A stretch of 64,000 bases of DNA, from positions 992,001 to 1,056,000 of the forward strand of contig NZ_JADKPT010000001.1 of NCBI RefSeq assembly GCF_015351595.1, given 5' to 3'. The notes beneath the pieces are model-generated. The model was not told the DNA's origin. It did no database searches and was given only the letters and a program-made list of their open reading frames with translations. Both the position numbers and the translations under genes were made by a program. Source of the DNA: Flavobacterium sp. LC2016-12 (GTDB taxonomy: Bacteria > Bacteroidota > Bacteroidia > Flavobacteriales > Flavobacteriaceae). Below are positions 8,577 to 17,851 of the stretch, one piece after another (the first letter of the stretch is position 1; each line of letters begins with the position of its first letter).

Positions 8577-8665
8577 GTCTTAGGCTTTAGGTTTTACGCT
8601 TTAAGCCAGGAAAACACAAAGTTAAAAAGCTTAAAGCTTACAGCTTATAGCATAAAGCATAAAAT
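8577..8665. repeat. GCTTTA word-repeat element, hisG-hisD gap
   Basis: The 100-bp gap is filled with variants of GCTTTA. Left side 8577-8607 reads GGCTTTAGG and GCTTTAAGCC; right side 8626-8665 holds AAGCTTAAAGCTTACAGC and AGCATAAAGC. GCTTTAAGC (8598-8606) pairs exactly with GCTTAAAGC (8629-8637). No coding function is needed to explain it; an in-frame upward extension of hisD through it lacks family similarity. Confidence 0.7.
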
Positions 8666-8666
8666 A

Positions 8667-9950
8667 ATGAATAAAATAGACAATCCAAAACCAGATACCT
8701 GGTCAGAAATATTAAAAAGACCAACCAAAACGATCGATGATATCGAAGTTACGGTTAAAGAAATTTTTAAAGAAGTACAGAAAAAAGGCGATGAAGCCGT
8801 TGCAAAATACACTTCTATATTCGACGGAATCACTTTAGATAATTACGAAGTTACTCCTGCAGAAATTGAGGAGGCAATTGCTTCAATTTCAGACGAATTG
8901 AAAAAATCAATTCAATTGGCAAAAGAGAATATTTTAAAATTTCACACTGCCCAAAAAACAGATAGAATTTCAGTTGAAACAATTGAAGGTGTAAATTGCT
9001 GGCAGGAAAAAAGACCAATTCAAAAAATCGGGTTGTATATTCCGGGAGGAACGGCGCCTTTATTTTCAACCGTTTTAATGTTAGCAGTTCCTGCTGAAAT
9101 TGCAGGTTGCAAAGAAATCGTTTTGTGTTCACCACCAGACAAAACTGGAAAAATTAATCCGGCAATTTTGTATACAGCCAATTTGTGTGGTGTTACTAAA
9201 ATATTAAAAGTAGGCGGCATTCAGGCAATTGCCGGTATGACGTTTGGAACACAATCAATCCCGAAAGTGTATAAAATTTTCGGGCCCGGAAATCAATTTG
9301 TAACGGTAGCAAAACAATTAGCAACGCAATTTGGAGTAGCCATCGACATGCCGGCGGGACCGTCAGAGTTATTGATTGTTGCTGATGATACAGCGGTTCC
9401 GGCATTTGTAGCTTCTGATCTATTATCTCAGGCAGAACACGGAACTGATAGCCAGGTAATTTTAGTTTCAACTTCAAACAAGTTAATCGATGCCGTCGAA
9501 GAAGAAATTCAAATTCAGCTTGAAGCACTTCCACGAAAAGAAATCGCTAAAAAAGCAATCGAAAATTCGAAATTGATTTATGTAGAAAATGATCAGATTG
9601 CATTGGATCTAATCAATGAATATGGACCGGAACACTTTATAATCTGTTCCGAATATGATGATTTCTATTGCAACGGGATTGTAAATGCAGGTTCCGTTTT
9701 TATTGGCAATTATACTCCGGAAAGTGCTGGAGATTATGCTTCAGGAACTAATCATACGTTGCCAACAAACGGTTATGCAAAGAATTACAGCGGAGTGAAT
9801 TTGGATAGTTTTATGAAATCGATGACGTTTCAGAAAATCTCTAAAACTGGAATTCTAAACATTGGGAAAGCTATTGAAATTATGGCTGAAGCCGAAGGTT
9901 TACAAGCGCATAAAAATGCTGTAACACTTCGTTTAAAGAGTATAGAGTAA
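8667..9950 (+). CDS. hisD: Histidinol dehydrogenase
   Basis: Last two steps of the pathway: NAD-dependent oxidation of L-histidinol to L-histidine. The 427 residues from ATG 8667 match the usual 430. The family blocks are present: GLYIPGGTAPLFST, FGPGNQFVTVAKQ, MPAGPSELLI, the zinc/catalytic QAEHGTDSQ, and YGPEHFI with the general-base Glu-His. The frame is open further upstream to 8547 but that part overlaps hisG and encodes repeat sequence, so ATG 8667 is chosen. Its last codons form part of the next word-repeat element. Confidence 0.96.
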   Translation: MNKIDNPKPDTWSEILKRPTKTIDDIEVTVKEIFKEVQKKGDEAVAKYTSIFDGITLDNYEVTPAEIEEAIASISDELKKSIQLAKENILKFHTAQKTDRISVETIEGVNCWQEKRPIQKIGLYIPGGTAPLFSTVLMLAVPAEIAGCKEIVLCSPPDKTGKINPAILYTANLCGVTKILKVGGIQAIAGMTFGTQSIPKVYKIFGPGNQFVTVAKQLATQFGVAIDMPAGPSELLIVADDTAVPAFVASDLLSQAEHGTDSQVILVSTSNKLIDAVEEEIQIQLEALPRKEIAKKAIENSKLIYVENDQIALDLINEYGPEHFIICSEYDDFYCNGIVNAGSVFIGNYTPESAGDYASGTNHTLPTNGYAKNYSGVNLDSFMKSMTFQKISKTGILNIGKAIEIMAEAEGLQAHKNAVTLRLKSIE

Positions 9951-10031
9951 AGAATATAGAACAAAGAATGTAGAAAAATTTTAGATAAAGCGAGAATTCT
10001 ATTCTCTATATTCTATACTCTATATTCTAAA
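9937..10031. repeat. TATAGA/TCTATA word-repeat inverted element, hisD-hisC gap
   Basis: Left arm 9937-9978 repeats AGAGTATAGAGTAAAGAATATAGA-like words and includes the last hisD codons. Right arm 9993-10031 repeats ATTCTATATTCTATACTC-like words. The arms are largely complementary, giving a long imperfect hairpin inside the operon mRNA. Word sequence differs from those in the other his gaps. Confidence 0.75.
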
Positions 10032-10041
10032 ATTTAAGACA

Positions 10042-11088
10042 ATGAAATTCGATATAAATACAATAACACGTGAAAACGTTAAGTCATTAAAACCTTATTC
10101 TTCAGCACGAGATGAGTTTGAAGACTTTGATACTGCTGAAATGATTTTTTTAGATGCCAATGAAAATCCGTTTCAGAATGGTGTAAATCGTTACCCGGAT
10201 CCGCAACAAAGCTCAGTTAAATCGATTTTAGCGAAGAACAATAGCGTAAAATCAAGTCAGATTCTTTTAGGGAACGGAAGTGATGAAGTTTTAGATTTAC
10301 TTTTTAGAGCTTTTTGCGAACCTAAAGTTGATAATATTATTTCGCTACCTCCGACGTATGGAATGTATAGCGTTTTGGCGAACATTAATGCAGTAGAAAA
10401 CAGGGAAGTTTTACTTTCGATAGATTTTCAGCCACAAGTGGAGAAAATTTTAGAAGCTGTTGATGCCAATACAAAAATCATCTTTTTATGCTCGCCAAAT
10501 AATCCAACTGGAAATTCTTTTTCTGATGAAAGTGTGGTTAAATTGCTTCAAAACTTTAAAGGTTTGGTTGTGATTGACGAGGCTTATATTGACTTTTCAG
10601 ACAAGGAAAGCTGGCTTATAGAAATTGACGAATATCCAAATCTGGTTATTACACAAACGCTTTCAAAAGCGTACGGTTTGGCAGGAATTCGTTTAGGGAT
10701 TTGTTATGCTTCTGAAGCTGTAATTTCGGTTTTAAATAAAATAAAACCTCCTTACAATGTAAACGAATTAACACAGCAAAGGGCGATTGAACGTTTAAAA
10801 GATTCTGATAAAATAAAACAGGAAATAGCTTCTATAATTGAACAAAGAGAAGAGTTACTTAAAGTTTTACTAGAAGTGTCTTTTGTTGAGAAAGTTTATC
10901 CTACAGAAGCTAATTTCGTTCTGGTAAAAGTAGATGATGCCAACAAAAGATATGACGAATTAATTGCAAAAGGAATTGTAATTCGTAACAGAACAACTCA
11001 GCCTTTATGTGAAAATTGTCTTCGATTCACGATTGGAATTCCGGAGGAAAATGCCGTTTTAATTAAAGAATTGAAGTTATTGAAATAG
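10042..11088 (+). CDS. hisC: Histidinol-phosphate aminotransferase
   Basis: PLP-dependent fold-type I aminotransferase converting imidazole acetol phosphate and glutamate to histidinol phosphate. The 348 residues match the family. Seen: LDANENPF, LGNGSDEVLD, CSPNNPTGN, VVIDEAYIDF, the PLP lysine K209 in TLSKAYGLAG, and the phosphate-binding Arg in the C-terminal LRFTIG. Third gene of the his operon, 91 bp after hisD. Confidence 0.96.
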   Translation: MKFDINTITRENVKSLKPYSSARDEFEDFDTAEMIFLDANENPFQNGVNRYPDPQQSSVKSILAKNNSVKSSQILLGNGSDEVLDLLFRAFCEPKVDNIISLPPTYGMYSVLANINAVENREVLLSIDFQPQVEKILEAVDANTKIIFLCSPNNPTGNSFSDESVVKLLQNFKGLVVIDEAYIDFSDKESWLIEIDEYPNLVITQTLSKAYGLAGIRLGICYASEAVISVLNKIKPPYNVNELTQQRAIERLKDSDKIKQEIASIIEQREELLKVLLEVSFVEKVYPTEANFVLVKVDDANKRYDELIAKGIVIRNRTTQPLCENCLRFTIGIPEENAVLIKELKLLK

Positions 11089-11099
11089 TTAAGTAAAAA

Positions 11100-11130
11100 G
11101 ACCTAACAGGTTTTTAAAACCTGTTAGGTC
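11100..11130. repeat. Perfect palindrome in hisC-hisB gap
   Basis: GACCTAACAGGTTTT (11100-11114) and AAAACCTGTTAGGTC (11116-11130) are perfect inverted arms round a single T. The core ACAGGTTTT..AAAACCTGT also occurs at 17858-17880 with a different outer stem. Not followed by a T-tract, so transcription into hisB should continue. Confidence 0.85.
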
Positions 11131-11145
11131 TCGAAAATATAAATT

Positions 11146-12282
11146 ATGAAAAAAGTACTTTTTATCGATCGTGATGGAACGATTGTTTTAGAACCTGAAA
11201 ATTATCAGTTAGATGCTTTGGAGAAAGTTGAATTTTATCCAAAAGCTTTTCAGTATTTGGCTAAAATTGCAAATGAATTAGATTACGAATTAGCAATGGT
11301 AACCAATCAGGACGGTTTAGGAACGGATAGTTTTCCGGAAGATACGTTTTGGCCAACGCAGAATTTCATTTTAAAAGCCTTTGAAAACGAAGGTGTTTTG
11401 TTTGATAAGATTTTTGTGGACAGATCGTTTCCAGAGGATAATGCGCCAACACGTAAACCAAGAACCGGAATGCTGACGAAATATTTGAATAATCCAGAAT
11501 ATGATTTAGCAAATTCTTTTGTTCTGGGAGATCGTTTGACGGATGTTGAATTGGCAAAAAATCTAGGTGCAAAAGCAATTTTCATTAATAATAATGATGG
11601 AATTGGAAGCAATGAAATTTCGTCGAAACGTGAAGAATTAGATGAAACTATTGTTCTTCAGACAATGAGTTGGAAAGAAATTTATGAGTTTTTGAAATTA
11701 GAAGCACGTTCGGCTTCGATTACCCGTAAAACCAATGAAACTGATATTTTTATCAATTTAAACTTAGACGGAACGGGAAAAAGCAAAATCGAAACCGGAA
11801 TTGCTTTTTTCGATCATATGTTAGACCAAATTTCACGTCACGGTCAAATGGACTTAGAAATCCTTGTAAAAGGCGATTTAGAAGTAGATGAACACCACAC
11901 GATTGAAGATACTGCCATTGCTTTAGGAGAAGTTTTTGCAAAAGCACTTGGCAATAAATTAGGGATAGAACGTTACGGATTCTGTCTTCCAATGGATGAT
12001 TGTTTAGCGCAAGTTGCTATAGATTTTGGCGGTAGAAACTGGTTAGTTTGGGAAACCGAATTTAAACGCGAAATGGTAGGCAAAATGCCGACAGAAATGT
12101 TTTACCATTTCTTTAAATCGTTCTCTGACGGCGCCAAAGCGAACATCAATATAAAAGCGGAAGGAACAAATGAACACCACAAAATTGAAGCGATTTTTAA
12201 AGCTTTCGCAAAAGCAATAAAAGTAGCGGTGAAAAGAGATACAGAGAAAATGATTTTGCCTTCAACCAAGGGGATGCTGTAA
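11146..12282 (+). CDS. hisB: Bifunctional histidinol-phosphatase / imidazoleglycerol-phosphate dehydratase
   Basis: A 378-residue fusion catalysing steps 6 and 8 of the pathway. The N-terminal HAD phosphatase (1-165) has the nucleophile motif FIDRDGTI (D8, D10), VTNQDGLG, and [12 protein letters not shown]. The C-terminal dehydratase (from about 188) has [13 protein letters not shown] and the metal-binding [15 protein letters not shown], with NEHHKIEA near the end. The same fusion is known in enterobacteria and Bacteroidota. Fourth operon gene. Confidence 0.96.
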   Translation: MKKVLFIDRDGTIVLEPENYQLDALEKVEFYPKAFQYLAKIANELDYELAMVTNQDGLGTDSFPEDTFWPTQNFILKAFENEGVLFDKIFVDRSFPEDNAPTRKPRTGMLTKYLNNPEYDLANSFVLGDRLTDVELAKNLGAKAIFINNNDGIGSNEISSKREELDETIVLQTMSWKEIYEFLKLEARSASITRKTNETDIFINLNLDGTGKSKIETGIAFFDHMLDQISRHGQMDLEILVKGDLEVDEHHTIEDTAIALGEVFAKALGNKLGIERYGFCLPMDDCLAQVAIDFGGRNWLVWETEFKREMVGKMPTEMFYHFFKSFSDGAKANINIKAEGTNEHHKIEAIFKAFAKAIKVAVKRDTEKMILPSTKGML

Positions 12283-12284
12283 AA

Positions 12285-12342
12285 AGTTTCAGGTTTCAAG
12301 TTTCAGGTTGCTCAACAGAACTTGAAACTTGAAACCTGAAAC
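12285..12342. repeat. GTTTCA heptad inverted element, hisB-hisH gap
   Basis: Left arm 12285-12310 repeats GTTTCAGGTTTCAAG-type heptads. Right arm 12320-12342 is ACTTGAAACTTGAAACC then TGAAAC. They pair over about 22 bp with one mismatch. Same family as the elements at 2821, 15207, 25949, 39522, 43429 and 52684. Confidence 0.85.
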
Positions 12343-12358
12343 AAAACAAACAAAAAAA

Positions 12359-12940
12359 ATGAAAATAGTAATTATAAATTACGGAGCAGGAAATATTCAG
12401 AGCATTATGTTTGCTATTGAAAGGCTTGGTTTTAAAGCTGTTCTAAGTAATGACCCTGAAGAAATTCAACAGGCTGATAAAGTAATTTTTCCTGGCGTTG
12501 GTGAAGCAAGCTCGGCAATGAAAAAACTGAAAGAAAGTGGTTTGGATAGTTTGATTCCGAATTTGAAACAGCCGGTTTTGGGAATTTGTTTAGGAATGCA
12601 ATTGATGTGTAAATCATCTGAAGAAGGCGATACCAAAGGTTTGGCGATTTTTGATGTTGATGTGATTAAGTTCACGTCAAAAGTAAAAGTGCCACAAATG
12701 GGATGGAATCAGATTTACAATCTAAAATCGGATTTGTTTAAGGGAATTTCCGAAAATGAATTTATGTATTTGGTGCATAGTTTTTACGCTCCAGATTGCG
12801 CTGAAAGTATTGCTACAACGAATTATGAATTAGAATATGCATCGGCATTGCAAAAAGATAATTTTTACGGAACACAATTTCATCCGGAAAAAAGCGGAGC
12901 TGTTGGTGAGAAAATATTAGAGAATTTTTTAAAAATGTAG
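12359..12940 (+). CDS. hisH: Imidazole glycerol phosphate synthase, glutaminase subunit
   Basis: Class I glutamine amidotransferase that hands ammonia to HisF. The 193 residues from ATG 12359 match the family. The triad is visible: C77 in LGICLGMQL, H175 and E177 in QFHPEKSG; the N-terminus reads INYGAGN. An in-frame extension to 12329 lies in repeat sequence and is discarded. Confidence 0.96.
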   Translation: MKIVIINYGAGNIQSIMFAIERLGFKAVLSNDPEEIQQADKVIFPGVGEASSAMKKLKESGLDSLIPNLKQPVLGICLGMQLMCKSSEEGDTKGLAIFDVDVIKFTSKVKVPQMGWNQIYNLKSDLFKGISENEFMYLVHSFYAPDCAESIATTNYELEYASALQKDNFYGTQFHPEKSGAVGEKILENFLKM

Positions 12941-12950
12941 AAAAGGATTT

Positions 12951-12990
12951 AAAGACTTTATGACTTTAGACTTTCCAACTTTAAGACTTA
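12951..12990. repeat. GACTTT word-repeat, hisH-hisA gap
   Basis: The short gap holds GACTTTA, TGACTTTA, GACTTTCC, AACTTTAA and GACTTA in tandem, period about 7-9 bp. It is direct rather than a clear hairpin. A relative of it fills the hisF-hisIE gap. Confidence 0.65.
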
Positions 12991-12996
12991 AATAAA

Positions 12997-13719
12997 ATGA
13001 GAATAATACCAGCCATAGATATCATTGACGGAAAATGTGTTCGTTTGTCAAAAGGTGATTACGATACGAAGATAATTTACAATGAAAACCCGCTTGAAGT
13101 AGCAAAATCATTTGAAGCACACGGAATCGAATATTTACATTTAGTAGATCTTGATGGTGCTAAATCAAGTAAAATTGTCAATTATAAAATATTAGAACAA
13201 ATTGCGACACAAACAAGTCTGCAAATTGATTTTGGCGGAGGCTTAAAATCCGATGATGATTTAAGAATCGCTTTTGAAAGCGGTGCAAGTCAGATTACCG
13301 GCGGGAGTATTGCAGTAAAAAACAGAGCAATTTTCGAAAAATGGATTTCAGAATACGGTTCAGATAAAATCATTTTAGGCGCTGATGCCAAAGATGAAAA
13401 AATAGCTGTTTCAGGCTGGTTGGAAGATTCAGATGAAGATTTGATTCCGTTTATTCAGCAATATCAAATGAAAGGAATTCAATATGTTATTTGCACTGAC
13501 ATTGCCAAAGACGGAATGCTGGAAGGCCCAAGTTTTGATTTGTATGGAAAAATTTTGAAAGAAGCGAATGGCATAAAACTAATTGCTTCCGGTGGAATTT
13601 CAACATTTGATGAATTGCCAAAATTAGCTCATTTAGGCTGTGAAGGAACGATTATCGGAAAAGCAATTTATGAAGGCAGAATCAGTTTGAAACAACTAGA
13701 AAATTTTATAATTAGATAA
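12997..13719 (+). CDS. hisA: ProFAR isomerase (5-ProFAR to PRFAR)
   Basis: TIM-barrel isomerase of step 4 in histidine synthesis, 240 residues. Seen: N-terminal [20 protein letters not shown] with the catalytic Asp, [17 protein letters not shown] phosphate loop, and the C-terminal half [11 protein letters not shown] with the second catalytic Asp, then LIASGGIST. The last codons, ATT AGA TAA, are part of the following repeat. Confidence 0.96.
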   Translation: MRIIPAIDIIDGKCVRLSKGDYDTKIIYNENPLEVAKSFEAHGIEYLHLVDLDGAKSSKIVNYKILEQIATQTSLQIDFGGGLKSDDDLRIAFESGASQITGGSIAVKNRAIFEKWISEYGSDKIILGADAKDEKIAVSGWLEDSDEDLIPFIQQYQMKGIQYVICTDIAKDGMLEGPSFDLYGKILKEANGIKLIASGGISTFDELPKLAHLGCEGTIIGKAIYEGRISLKQLENFIIR

Positions 13720-13792
13720 TGAGAAAATTAGTCAATTAGATAATTTATGCGAAACGTCAAAAATTATCTAATTATCAAATTTTCTAATTGAC
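13709..13792. repeat. AATTAGATAATT word inverted element, hisA-hisF gap
   Basis: Left arm 13709-13746 holds AATTAGATAAT and CAATTAGATAATTT. Right arm 13761-13792 holds AAATTATCTAATTATC and TTTTCTAATTG. AATTAGATAATTT pairs exactly with AAATTATCTAATT. The hisA stop codon lies in the left arm. The same words recur at 54487-54535. Confidence 0.75.
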
Positions 13793-13804
13793 ACATTAAA
13801 AAAA

Positions 13805-14560
13805 ATGTTAGCAAAAAGAATCATTCCTTGTTTGGATATAAAAAACGGAAGAACCGTAAAAGGCGTTAACTTTGTTGACTTACGCGATGCGGGCGATCCT
13901 GTAGAATTGGCGAAAATTTATTCGGCTGAAGGTGCTGATGAATTGGTTTTTCTGGATATTTCGGCTACTGAAGAACGTCGAAAAACGTTAGTCAATATGG
14001 TGCGAAGTGTGGCGGAGAAAATCAATATTCCGTTTACTGTCGGTGGGGGAATTTCATCTGTTGAAGATGTTGAAATTCTACTGAATAACGGTGCTGATAA
14101 AGTTTCGATTAATTCATCGGCAGTAAAAAATCCGCAACTGATTAATGATTTGGCACAGAAATTCGGAAGCCAATGTGTTGTTGTGGCTATCGATGCTAAA
14201 CAAATTGACGGACAATGGATTGTGCATTTAGTTGGCGGAAAAGTCCCAACAGAATTGAATTTATTCGATTGGGCTGTAGAAGTGGCTGAACGCGGAGCAG
14301 GAGAAATCTTATTCACATCCATGGATAATGATGGAACTAAAAATGGCTTTGCTAATGAAGCTTTGGCTAAATTATCAGAATTAATTAATATTCCGATTAT
14401 TGCTTCGGGAGGTGCAGGAAATATTCAGCATTTTGTAGATTCTTTTAAAGTAGGGAAGGCGGATGCAGCATTGGCTGCGAGTGTTTTTCACTTTAAAGAA
14501 ATTGAAATTAAAGCTTTGAAAAACGAATTAAGAAATAATAATATAGAAGTTCGAATTTAG
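13805..14560 (+). CDS. hisF: Imidazole glycerol phosphate synthase, cyclase subunit
   Basis: TIM-barrel cyclase that with HisH makes imidazole glycerol phosphate and AICAR. 251 residues, family length. Seen: [20 protein letters not shown] with catalytic D11, [18 protein letters not shown] phosphate loop, [12 protein letters not shown] with the second catalytic Asp, and IIASGGAG. Confidence 0.97.
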   Translation: MLAKRIIPCLDIKNGRTVKGVNFVDLRDAGDPVELAKIYSAEGADELVFLDISATEERRKTLVNMVRSVAEKINIPFTVGGGISSVEDVEILLNNGADKVSINSSAVKNPQLINDLAQKFGSQCVVVAIDAKQIDGQWIVHLVGGKVPTELNLFDWAVEVAERGAGEILFTSMDNDGTKNGFANEALAKLSELINIPIIASGGAGNIQHFVDSFKVGKADAALAASVFHFKEIEIKALKNELRNNNIEVRI

Positions 14561-14563
14561 TTT

Positions 14564-14598
14564 TGACTTTAAGACTTTCGACTTTACAACTTTAGACT
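14564..14598. repeat. GACTTT word-repeat, hisF-hisIE gap
   Basis: GACTTTAA, GACTTTCG, ACTTTACA and ACTTTAGAC follow each other in the 44-bp gap: the same word family as 12951-12990, in direct orientation. Confidence 0.65.
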
Positions 14599-14604
14599 AA
14601 AAAT

Positions 14605-15201
14605 ATGAACATAGACATCAAAAGCTCACACGGATTGATCCCAGCGATTATTCAGGATTCAGAAACTAAAAATGTTTTGATGCTGGGATATATGAATGAA
14701 GAATCAATTCAAAAAACAATAGAAACGCAGAAAGTTACTTTTTTTAGCCGTTCAAAACAAAGGCTTTGGACAAAAGGCGAGGAGAGTGGTAATTTTTTAG
14801 AACTTGTAGATATTAAAAATGACTGTGATGGCGATACGCTTTTGATTCAGGCGAAACCAGTTGGACCAACTTGTCACACAGGGGCAGATACATGCTGGCA
14901 AGAAGAAAACAAAGAAAATTATGGGTTCATTTCTAGCTTAGAAAAAACAATTGCAATTCGGAGAGAAAATGCTGATTCTGAAAAGAGTTATGTAGCTTCT
15001 TTATTTGAAAAAGGAATTAATAAAATTGCTCAAAAAGTAGGTGAAGAAGCTGTTGAAGTAGTTATTGAAGCAAAAGATGATAACGATGATTTATTCTTAA
15101 GTGAAAGTGCCGATTTATTGTTTCATTATTTGATTTTATTACAGGCAAAAGGCTTTCAATTGAATGATGTTGTTGATGTTTTGAAGAAGCGTCAGAAGTA
15201 A
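14605..15201 (+). CDS. hisIE: Phosphoribosyl-AMP cyclohydrolase / phosphoribosyl-ATP pyrophosphatase
   Basis: A 198-residue fusion for steps 2 and 3. The N-terminal cyclohydrolase (1-105) shows MLGYMNEESI, FFSRSKQRLWTKGEESGN, and the zinc ligands in NDCDGDTLL and GPTCHTGADTCW. The C-terminal helical pyrophosphatase (from about 112) shows KVGEEAVEVVIEAK and the ESADLLFHYLILL acidic helix. Last gene of the his operon, completing the pathway. Confidence 0.97.
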   Translation: MNIDIKSSHGLIPAIIQDSETKNVLMLGYMNEESIQKTIETQKVTFFSRSKQRLWTKGEESGNFLELVDIKNDCDGDTLLIQAKPVGPTCHTGADTCWQEENKENYGFISSLEKTIAIRRENADSEKSYVASLFEKGINKIAQKVGEEAVEVVIEAKDDNDDLFLSESADLLFHYLILLQAKGFQLNDVVDVLKKRQK

Positions 15202-15206
15202 AAGAT

Positions 15207-15264
15207 TTTGTTTCAGGTTTCAAGTTTCAAGTTATGCGCGATAACTTGAAACTTGAAACAAATT
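15207..15264. repeat. GTTTCA heptad hairpin after the his operon
   Basis: GTTTCAAGTTTCAAGTTAT (15217-15235) pairs perfectly over 19 bp with 15241-15259 round the loop GCGCG. It separates hisIE from a convergent gene. No T-tract follows, yet no other terminator is visible here, so it may end or protect the his transcript. Confidence 0.8.
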
Positions 15265-15274
15265 AAACCAATAA

Positions 15275-15973
15275 CTACTCCATAAACTCAAAAACCGCAA
15301 ACTCCACTGGTTGATGAAATCCAAATTTCATACTTTTATAAGGCTGTAACGCTAGATATTCTGTTGTGTTACCATAATCAATTCTAAAAGCACTTCCTTT
15401 CCATTTTGTTCCAATTTTTGGCTTTAAGAAATTACCATTCTGAATTTTCTGCAAGCTTGAAAACGGGATCTTAATTTCGGTAGAAAAACCTTCAGTTGTT
15501 ATTTTACTAACTGCTTCAAGTCCCTCAATGTTAAAATTCATAGAAGTTTTCCATCCACCACAATCAGGAGAAATGCACTTTAAGAGCATATCATAATGGG
15601 TTGAAAAGGCATTTACTCCAATTTCAATGTAATTTTGCCCATCGCCATCGGCATCAATAAAAATCTCTACTAAATCATCTGTATTGAAAACAGGGGAATC
15701 TTTCTTCTGACTTGATCCGATGATTTTAGAATCCACTGAATTATAAGCTATATATAGATTATCATCATTCCACGAAAGTGAAATCATTGTATTTTGAGTA
15801 GCCTTTTGTCCAGAATTATGAATAACTAATGGACCAATGAAAGGAGTTTTCCAATCTGATAAATCGCCATCAACAGTTAGTTTATTTTCTATTTTATGAA
15901 TTGTTATGTTTTGCGAGAAAACTGCTATAGAGCACATAAAGTATAAAACAGAAACGATGGAAATAACTTTCAT
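15275..15973 (-). CDS. Secreted CBM9-like carbohydrate-binding domain protein
   Basis: A 232-residue protein with a signal peptide of about 20 residues ending in VFSQ. Most of it resembles the family 9 carbohydrate-binding (DOMON-like) sandwich: LTVDGDLSDW, ISLSWNDDNLYIAY, DDLVEIFIDADGDG and EIKIPFSSL are the standard landmarks. Such free-standing domains are common in Bacteroidota and usually bind sugars or haem. No catalytic domain is attached and no sugar-degradation genes are near, so its target is unknown. Confidence 0.75.
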   Translation of the reverse strand: MKVISIVSVLYFMCSIAVFSQNITIHKIENKLTVDGDLSDWKTPFIGPLVIHNSGQKATQNTMISLSWNDDNLYIAYNSVDSKIIGSSQKKDSPVFNTDDLVEIFIDADGDGQNYIEIGVNAFSTHYDMLLKCISPDCGGWKTSMNFNIEGLEAVSKITTEGFSTEIKIPFSSLQKIQNGNFLKPKIGTKWKGSAFRIDYGNTTEYLALQPYKSMKFGFHQPVEFAVFEFME

Positions 15974-16084
15974 AAAACAATAATAAAAAAAATGAATTAG
16001 CTAAAGTAAGGAAGAATTGTAAACTTTAACATTAAATTTTTCTAATCGAAATTATAAAATTATTAAAAACTTGATCCGAATGTT

Positions 16085-16092
16085 TACTTTTG
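16085..16092 (+). promoter_or_regulatory. Candidate -7 box for the M1 peptidase gene
   Basis: TACTTTTG matches TAnnTTTG, 50 bp before the ATG at 16143. The nearest TTG upstream (16071) is too close to be a standard -33 box. Confidence 0.4.
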
Positions 16093-16142
16093 TTGAAGAT
16101 TAAGTTCGTATAAATACCCTATTTATTTCAAATTTCTAATTT

Positions 16143-17798
16143 ATGAAAAATTACTTTGGAGGCATTTTTATTGCCTTTTTGGTTGGTTTTAATGCCAATG
16201 CGCAAGGACTTTTAAACAAGTCTGAAACTGTTTTTACACATCAGGATACTTTACGCGGAAGCATTACAAAAGAAAGAGCGTGGTGGGATTTAAAATATTA
16301 TCATCTTGATGTAAAAGTAAATCCGGCTGAGAAAACAATTACAGGTTCAAATACTATAAAATATACTGTTTTATCAGAAAACAATAAGATGCAGATTGAT
16401 TTGCAGGAACCAATGCAAATTTACAAAGTGACGCAAGATGGAAAAGAATTGAAATTTGAAAGAGACGGAAATGCTTTTTTTATTCAATTAACTGCGAAAC
16501 AAAAAGTAGGAGAGACTAGAGAAATTGTAATTTCTTTTGGTGGAAAACCTAAAGAAGCTGTGCGAGCACCTTGGGATGGTGGATTCTCATGGAAAAAGGA
16601 TCAAAACGGAAAAGATTTTATTGCTACATCTTGTCAGGGATTGGGAGCAAGCGTGTGGTGGCCATGTAAAGACCATATGTACGATGAAGTAGAAAACATG
16701 TTGATCAGTGTGAACGTTCCGGGAGATTTAACAGAAGTTTCTAATGGAAGATTACAAAGCGTTAAAAAAGAAAAGAACGGTACAAAAACCTTTAATTGGT
16801 ATGTTTCAAACCCAATTAATAACTATGGTGTGAATATCAACATTGGAGATTATGTAAACTTTTCAGAAAAATATAAAGGAGAAAAAGGAGATTTAGATTG
16901 TAACTATTATGTTTTGCGTGATAATTTAGCTAAAGCCAAAGAACAGTTTAAAGATGCTCCAAAAATGTTAAAAGCGTTTGAAAATTGGTTTGGACCTTAT
17001 CCGTTTTATGAAGACAGCTATAAACTAGTTGAAGTTCCGTATTTAGGAATGGAGCACCAAAGTAGTGTAACTTATGGGAATCAATATAAAAACGGATATT
17101 TAGGAAAAGATTTAAGTGGAACTGGCTGGGGATTAAAATTTGATTTTATCATTATTCACGAATCTGGACACGAATGGTTTGCAAATAATATTACATATAA
17201 AGATATTGCAGACATGTGGATTCACGAGAGCTTTACTAACTACTCTGAAAGTCTTTTTGTTGAGTATTACTACGGGAAAGAAGCCGGAGCTGAATATGTG
17301 ATTGGATGCAGAAAAAGTATTCAAAACGACACGCCAATTATCGGGCATTATGATGTGAACAGTGAAGGATCGGGTGATATGTATCCAAAGGGAGCAAACA
17401 TGTTGCATACTATTCGTCAGGTTATAAATGACGATGCAAAGTGGAAATCTATTTTGAGAGGTTTAAATAGTACTTTCTATCATCAAACTGTTACTTCAAA
17501 ACAAATTGAAGATTACATTAATACACAATCTGGAATTAATTTTAACAGAGTTTTTGCTCAATATTTAACAACAACGCAAATTCCGGTTTTTGAATATATG
17601 TTCAAAAATGGAACTTTAGGATATCATTGGACTAATTGTGTAGCAAAATTTGACTTACCGGTAAAAGTAAAAATAAACGGTGTAGAAACCTGGTTGAAAC
17701 CAACAACAGAATGGCAATCAATAAATACAACCAATGAAAACAGAACTTTAGAAGTTGATAAAAACTTTTATGTGATGAGTTCTAATATTGTGGAATAA
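16143..17798 (+). CDS. Secreted M1-family zinc aminopeptidase
   Basis: A 551-residue gluzincin with a signal peptide ending near NANAQG (about residue 20). The zinc site is HESGH (339-343) with the third ligand E362 in IHESFTNY, and the exopeptidase motif is GMEHQ (302-306), equivalent to GAMEN. It is shorter than full M1 peptidases (about 850), lacking the large C-terminal helical domain but keeping a short one after residue 430. It likely trims peptides in the periplasm. Monocistronic; ends before a composite repeat and terminator region. Confidence 0.9.
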   Translation: MKNYFGGIFIAFLVGFNANAQGLLNKSETVFTHQDTLRGSITKERAWWDLKYYHLDVKVNPAEKTITGSNTIKYTVLSENNKMQIDLQEPMQIYKVTQDGKELKFERDGNAFFIQLTAKQKVGETREIVISFGGKPKEAVRAPWDGGFSWKKDQNGKDFIATSCQGLGASVWWPCKDHMYDEVENMLISVNVPGDLTEVSNGRLQSVKKEKNGTKTFNWYVSNPINNYGVNINIGDYVNFSEKYKGEKGDLDCNYYVLRDNLAKAKEQFKDAPKMLKAFENWFGPYPFYEDSYKLVEVPYLGMEHQSSVTYGNQYKNGYLGKDLSGTGWGLKFDFIIIHESGHEWFANNITYKDIADMWIHESFTNYSESLFVEYYYGKEAGAEYVIGCRKSIQNDTPIIGHYDVNSEGSGDMYPKGANMLHTIRQVINDDAKWKSILRGLNSTFYHQTVTSKQIEDYINTQSGINFNRVFAQYLTTTQIPVFEYMFKNGTLGYHWTNCVAKFDLPVKVKINGVETWLKPTTEWQSINTTNENRTLEVDKNFYVMSSNIVE

Positions 17799-17851
17799 AC
17801 ATATTTAAATTCCAAATTTATAAAATTCCAAATTCCAATTGTTGGAGAGGT

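Noticed and set aside
8547..8666. Upstream in-frame extension of hisD
   Set aside because: It overlaps the end of hisG and encodes the GCTTTA repeat; ATG 8667 gives the normal family length.
13918..14322. 134-codon open frame on the minus strand inside hisF
   Set aside because: It lies wholly within hisF, whose family motifs are complete; the antisense frame has no recognisable domain and is a shadow.
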